Assembly: GCA_041485385.1 (NCBI GenBank) | Contig: JBGPJM010000231.1 | Span: 1 to 7,569, forward strand | DNA from: JBGPJM01 sp041485385 | Lineage (GTDB): Bacteria > Planctomycetota > Phycisphaerae > Phycisphaerales > UBA1924 | Direction of reading: 5' to 3' | Length of the DNA stretch: 7,569 nt | In this document: in pieces, positions 5,158-7,569 of the stretch | How the letters are laid out: every line of letters starts with the position of its first letter | How positions within the stretch are numbered: the stretch's first letter is position 1 | Made by a program: the position numbers and the translations under genes | The notes under the pieces: model-generated | Database searches by the model: none | Told to the model about the DNA's origin: nothing | Seen by the model: the letters and a program-made list of their open reading frames with translations, nothing else

Positions 5158-5814
5158 CTACGCAGTCGCCCTCCAGATGCGTCCCCTCATCGCCTCCACC
5201 ACCGCGAACGGCGCGATGTGGTCCAGGTACAGCGCCGTCGTCGCGATGCTCCGGTGCCCCAGCTGCCGCGAGATGATTCCGATGTCCACGCCCTCCTGGC
5301 GGAGCTGCGCGGCGTGCGTGTGCCGCAGCCCGTGCGCGTGGACGCGCTTGTCGATCCCGGCCCGGTCGCCCAGCCGCCGCATCAGCCGGCGGACGTACCC
5401 GCCCGAGAGCCGCTCGCCGCGCGTGGTGCAGAACACCGGGTCGCGGCCGTTGAGGCCCAGCGAGGCCCGAACCGCGAGCCACTCCGCCAGCACCGCCACG
5501 GCGCCGGCGTCGATCCCCGACGTGCGGTCGCGGCCGCCCTTGCCGCGCATCACCCGGAGGGCGCCGCCGGCGGCGTCCACGTCCTTGGGGCGGAGGTCGA
5601 GGGCCTCGGAGATCCGCAGGCCGGAGCGGTACAGCACGGCCAGGAGGGCGCGGTTGCGGAGGGCGGTGACCGGCGGGCCGTTGCAGGCGTCCATGAGGGA
5701 CCGGACCTCGGCGTCCGTGAGGACCTCGGGGGGGAACCGCCGCAGGGGCCTGGGGCGCCGCAAACAGGACGGGGCGGTCGGCTGCCCGGCCCGCCCCCGG
5801 GCGTAGATCGGCAT
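5158..5814 (-). CDS. short tyrosine recombinase (catalytic domain only)
   Basis: The protein has 218 residues. The start at ATG 5814 is supported by GGGAG (5821-5825) six bases upstream. All catalytic residues of the phage-integrase family are present: Arg67 in SGLRISEAL, Lys92 in RGKGGRDR, His161 and Arg164 in HGLRHTHA, His187 in LGHRS, and the nucleophile Tyr196 in TTALYLDH. The N-terminal core-binding SAM-like domain is missing; only about 30 basic, Pro-rich residues precede the catalytic domain. The length resembles FimB/FimE-type recombinases rather than XerC/D (about 300). The enzyme should cut and rejoin DNA at short core sites through a 3'-phosphotyrosine. Codons for residues 202-210, just after the tyrosine, form copy 2 of the direct repeat that brackets the FRG gene, so the recombinase gene probably contains its own attachment site. 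The C-terminal IWRATA tail may have been supplied by an inserted cassette. Confidence 0.93.
   Translation of the reverse strand: MPIYARGRAGQPTAPSCLRRPRPLRRFPPEVLTDAEVRSLMDACNGPPVTALRNRALLAVLYRSGLRISEALDLRPKDVDAAGGALRVMRGKGGRDRTSGIDAGAVAVLAEWLAVRASLGLNGRDPVFCTTRGERLSGGYVRRLMRRLGDRAGIDKRVHAHGLRHTHAAQLRQEGVDIGIISRQLGHRSIATTALYLDHIAPFAVVEAMRGRIWRATA
5185..5210. repeat. 26-base direct repeat, copy 2, inside the recombinase 3' end
   Basis: It matches 4276-4301 at 25 of 26 positions and lies 909 bases from it. On the minus strand it encodes the end of Pro202 through Arg210 of the recombinase (PFAVVEAMR). It forms one boundary of the presumed FRG cassette. Confidence 0.8.
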
Positions 5815-6149
5815 GGCCTTCTCCCTGAGCGATCCGCTTCCGGCGGATAGCGCGCCTCTCAGTTACCCGATTGGGGGAGCATGGAGCAAGGGGAATCTCG
5901 CGGCATCGGCGCACCCCCGGCCGTGGATGACGCCGTCTCATCGCCGCGCAAGCCCCGTCGGTGCGTGTGTTCCTGTCGCCGAGGCTTGCGCCCAAATCAG
6001 GGACATTTCCCCGTGGCGGTCCGAGTGCCGGCTGGTAGATTGAGCCGGGACTCGCCAAGCACCTCTCACAAAGACACTTCACTTCGGCGAGATTCGTTGG
6101 CTGCCATCGATTGTCCCCGAACAACACCCTTCTCCAGATGGAGCCCAGC
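5815..6149. other. divergent intergenic region between the recombinase and the dockerin protein
   Basis: This 335-base stretch separates two divergent genes and must hold promoters for both. I see no convincing -35/-10 pair on either strand. It contains the recombinase ribosome site (GGGAG, 5821-5825), an inverted repeat (ATCCGC 5832-5837 with GCGGAT 5843-5848, loop of five) that would lie in the recombinase leader RNA, and GGAG at 6140-6143 serving ATG 6150. Short open frames here are not supported by ribosome sites. No tRNA, no third copy of the 26-base repeat and no trace of a recombinase core-binding domain were found. Confidence 0.5.
6140..6143 (+). promoter_or_regulatory. ribosome-binding site selecting ATG 6150
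   Basis: GGAG is followed by a six-base spacer and ATG 6150. The in-frame ATG at 6138 and TTG at 6111 have no comparable site, so 6150 is preferred. Confidence 0.5.
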
Positions 6150-7352
6150 ATGAGCTCGCAACGAGCGGCTTTTCTCTGTGCCGCACCGCTGGACGCGCGT
6201 CCCCATACAAGCACGAACTTGATTGCCAGAAGCGGGCGTGCGACGGAGCCCAAGAGGGCTCGGCACACGCTACGGCCACGCCGTCGTGGGCGTCTTGCTG
6301 GCGCGGCACTCGCCGCAGGCTGCCTCTCTCTCGCACCAGCGCATGTGGTTGCTGCCGAACCGATCACAGGGACGGCCATCGCTATTCAACTCGGCGTCGC
6401 AGTAGGCGGAACCATCATCGCCTACGTCATCATCGACCAATCCACGGCGGGCTATGCAGCAGTCGCGTTCGCCTACGCAACACCTGATCCGGACGCGAAT
6501 CACGTCAGGAGGATAGGCAGTGGCACCCCTGCATACGCATTTGATTCAGATGGAGGGAGTTTCGCGTCCGCCCATGCGGAGGCCCTACGATGGCGTTCTG
6601 ATATTGTGAACCCCAACTGGCACAACCTGAACAGTGGAAGCTATTATAATATATGCCGCACATATAAGAATGGCGCACTTAACGAACTTCCAAATCCCAA
6701 CACTCCCCCGCCTCCTGGCACCGACGTGGTGCAGATTAATCAGCTTCTGGAAAACCTGAAGGTCAATGGCGACATCAGCATTGACGTGCATACAGGGAAG
6801 GTTCTTCGATCGTTCCAGAGCGTTGTTGGCGGAGGCGCCAGGCGTCGCAATGGGGCCTGGGAACCATGGAGTTCCAATGCCGAGACCGACCCAGTGCTTC
6901 GCTCGTACTATGACGGCTCGCTGCCGCCAGCCGAGGGATCGGACCCTGTGCCGGACGACTTCCCATCCGTTGATCAGATGTTTCAAGTCGACGCGCAAAC
7001 TTCCGCCGTCGATTGGTTCCCATATTTCATGGATGCGCTTGCAAGGACCGGAACACACGTCAACGATGAGGGCGTGCTGGTGTACGACGATTTCATGGTT
7101 ACCATTCCGCTGACCACTCCCGTCGATGCCAGCGGTGCCTGGTATTCAAGTGTTGAAATGGCGGAGAGCGCGACGGGTCCGACGTGCCCCTGCGACTGGA
7201 ACCAGACGGGGGCCCTGAACTCGCAGGATTTCTTCGACTTCCTGAACGACTTCTTCGCCGGCAGCGCCGATTTCAACCGCGACGGCGTGACCAACAGCCA
7301 GGACTTCTTCGACTTCCTCAACTGCTTCTTCAATCCGCCCGCCGGCTGCTGA
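6150..7352 (+). CDS. secreted GC-type dockerin domain-anchored protein
   Basis: The product has 400 residues. A long basic N-region precedes the signal sequence (RPRRRGRLAGAALAAGCLSLAPAHVVAA, about 42-69), with likely cleavage after VVAA. A second hydrophobic stretch at 71-96 (ITGTAIAIQLGVAVGGTIIAYVIID) could be a membrane segment. The middle (97-345) is not a family I recognise; it has a Pro-rich linker (PNPNTPPPPG, 181-190) and many Tyr, Trp and Asn residues. The C terminus holds two dockerin-like repeats: CDWNQTGALNSQDFFDFLNDFF (348-369) and ADFNRDGVTNSQDFFDFLNCFF (373-394). It ends NPPAGC, the GC-type dockerin signature of planctomycetes. The repeats carry Asx-rich loops suited to calcium binding and probably anchor the protein at the surface or in a complex. 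Third codon positions are A/T-rich mid-gene and G/C-rich in the repeats, so the gene may be a mosaic. Tandem TGA stops end it. Confidence 0.85.
   Translation: MSSQRAAFLCAAPLDARPHTSTNLIARSGRATEPKRARHTLRPRRRGRLAGAALAAGCLSLAPAHVVAAEPITGTAIAIQLGVAVGGTIIAYVIIDQSTAGYAAVAFAYATPDPDANHVRRIGSGTPAYAFDSDGGSFASAHAEALRWRSDIVNPNWHNLNSGSYYNICRTYKNGALNELPNPNTPPPPGTDVVQINQLLENLKVNGDISIDVHTGKVLRSFQSVVGGGARRRNGAWEPWSSNAETDPVLRSYYDGSLPPAEGSDPVPDDFPSVDQMFQVDAQTSAVDWFPYFMDALARTGTHVNDEGVLVYDDFMVTIPLTTPVDASGAWYSSVEMAESATGPTCPCDWNQTGALNSQDFFDFLNDFFAGSADFNRDGVTNSQDFFDFLNCFFNPPAGC
7218..7256 (+). repeat. dockerin-like repeat, DNA copy 1
   Basis: Thirteen codons encoding NSQDFFDFLNDFF. They match 7293-7331 at 32 of 39 bases with a 75-base (25-codon) period, consistent with duplication of one calcium-loop-and-helix unit. 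Confidence 0.75.
7293..7331 (+). repeat. dockerin-like repeat, DNA copy 2
   Basis: Thirteen codons encoding NSQDFFDFLNCFF, the partner of 7218-7256. A cysteine replaces the aspartate of copy 1, giving Cys391 as a possible disulfide partner for Cys346, Cys348 or the terminal Cys400. Confidence 0.75.
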
Positions 7353-7377
7353 TGACCAGTCTGTGCCGGGGTGGAAC

Positions 7378-7411
7378 GGGGCCGCGCGACGGGAAACCTC
7401 GCGCGGGCCCC
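7378..7411 (+). terminator. strong GC hairpin after the dockerin gene
   Basis: GGGGCC (7378-7383), GCGCG and A pair with T, CGCGC and GGCCCC (to 7411), with one bulged G (7407): a 12-pair stem with a nine-base loop, starting 25 bases past the first stop. No U-run follows, so it would be a non-canonical intrinsic terminator or an mRNA 3'-end stabiliser. Confidence 0.45.
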
Positions 7412-7433
7412 GGCGCTGACGGTGCCGGCTTGA

Positions 7434-7456
7434 CCGCGGAGCGTAGCGCTCAGCGG
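7434..7456. terminator. second hairpin near the window end
   Basis: CCGC and GAGCG (7434-7443) pair with CGCTC and GCGG (7447-7456) around a three-base TAG loop, with one A/G mismatch. Following the hairpin at 7378-7411 and facing a possible minus-strand gene at the window edge, it may end transcription from the right. Confidence 0.35.
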
Positions 7457-7569
7457 CGGGGCCGCCCGCTGACGCGCCCGCTCGGCTTCGAGCATCCCGG
7501 CCAGCTCGCCGGCCGCGCCGGAGGCCGCCGCCTCGGCGTGGCTCGCGCCCGCGTCAACCATGGCGGCGA
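7440..7569 (-). CDS. possible partial minus-strand gene at the window edge
   Basis: Read leftward from the edge, the frame through ATG 7561 gives MVDAGASHAEAAASGAAGELAGMLEAERARQRAA, an Ala/Glu-rich helical sequence with nearly all codons ending in G or C to about 7460. The frame has no stop until 6983, deep inside the dockerin gene, which a real gene is unlikely to do, and the codon pattern breaks near the hairpin at 7434-7456. It may be the end of a gene in a frame I cannot resolve, a frameshifted gene or chance. No family is recognised. The left boundary given is approximate. Confidence 0.2.

Noticed and set aside
5141..6379. 412-residue minus-strand open frame over the recombinase
   Set aside because: It is a shadow frame: Arg/Pro/Gly-rich, with no domains. 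The recombinase frame carries every catalytic motif.
6983..7439. Continuation of the right-edge minus-strand open frame into the dockerin gene
   Set aside because: It overlaps the well-supported dockerin gene antisense by about 370 bases, and its sequence there is simply the reverse of the repeat codons.
1..7569. CRISPR arrays, tRNA or rRNA genes, and insertion-sequence ends
   Set aside because: No regularly spaced repeats, cloverleaf, rRNA-like segment, transposase or terminal inverted repeats were seen. The only notable direct repeats are the pair at 4276/5185 and the dockerin repeats.

Overview
The window comes from a high-GC bacterium, most likely a planctomycete of the class Phycisphaerae. 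Two surface-sorting signatures point there. One is a C-terminal double dockerin-like repeat ending in Gly-Cys (end of the 6150-7352 gene). The other is a PEP-CTERM-like tail with a PAPG motif, a hydrophobic helix and an arginine cluster (end of the 2130-2963 gene). The lineage is inferred from these signatures; there is no rRNA or housekeeping gene to confirm it.

Layout: 1-102 is the 3' end of an unrecognised plus-strand gene cut by the window edge. 139-618 is the C-terminal remnant of an Eco57I/TaqI-like restriction-modification methylase that has lost its catalytic part. 807-1010 and 1179-1385 are two small paralogues in tandem, each followed by a related hairpin-forming element. 1463-2038 (minus) encodes a basic protein with three helix-turn-helix-like units. 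2130-2963 encodes an exported PEP-CTERM-like protein. 2973-3170 and 3167-4228 are a translationally coupled pair: a small acidic helical protein and a larger protein with a central hydrophobic segment. 4304-5134 (minus) is an FRG-domain protein lying 23 bases downstream of a short tyrosine recombinase, 5158-5814 (minus). 5815-6149 is a divergent intergenic region. 6150-7352 is a secreted GC-type dockerin protein. The last 215 bases hold hairpins and perhaps the edge of a minus-strand gene.

The most notable structure is at 4255-5814. A 26-base segment of the recombinase 3' end, just after the catalytic tyrosine codon, recurs with one mismatch immediately beyond the stop codon of the FRG gene. 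There it is followed, in the same reading frame, by a second recombinase-like C-terminal tail and a stop. The FRG gene is therefore bracketed by direct repeats 909 bases apart. This is the arrangement expected if a small cassette (repeat, new tail, FRG gene) inserted into the 3' end of the recombinase gene, rebuilt that reading frame and displaced the old tail. The FRG gene also includes stretches of much lower GC than the recombinase. I read this as a candidate recombinase-targeted cassette carrying a possible defence gene. That is a hypothesis from one locus.

A methylase remnant, an FRG protein, a recombinase and a coupled membrane-protein pair together suggest an accessory or defence-type island with gene turnover, set between lineage-typical secreted proteins.
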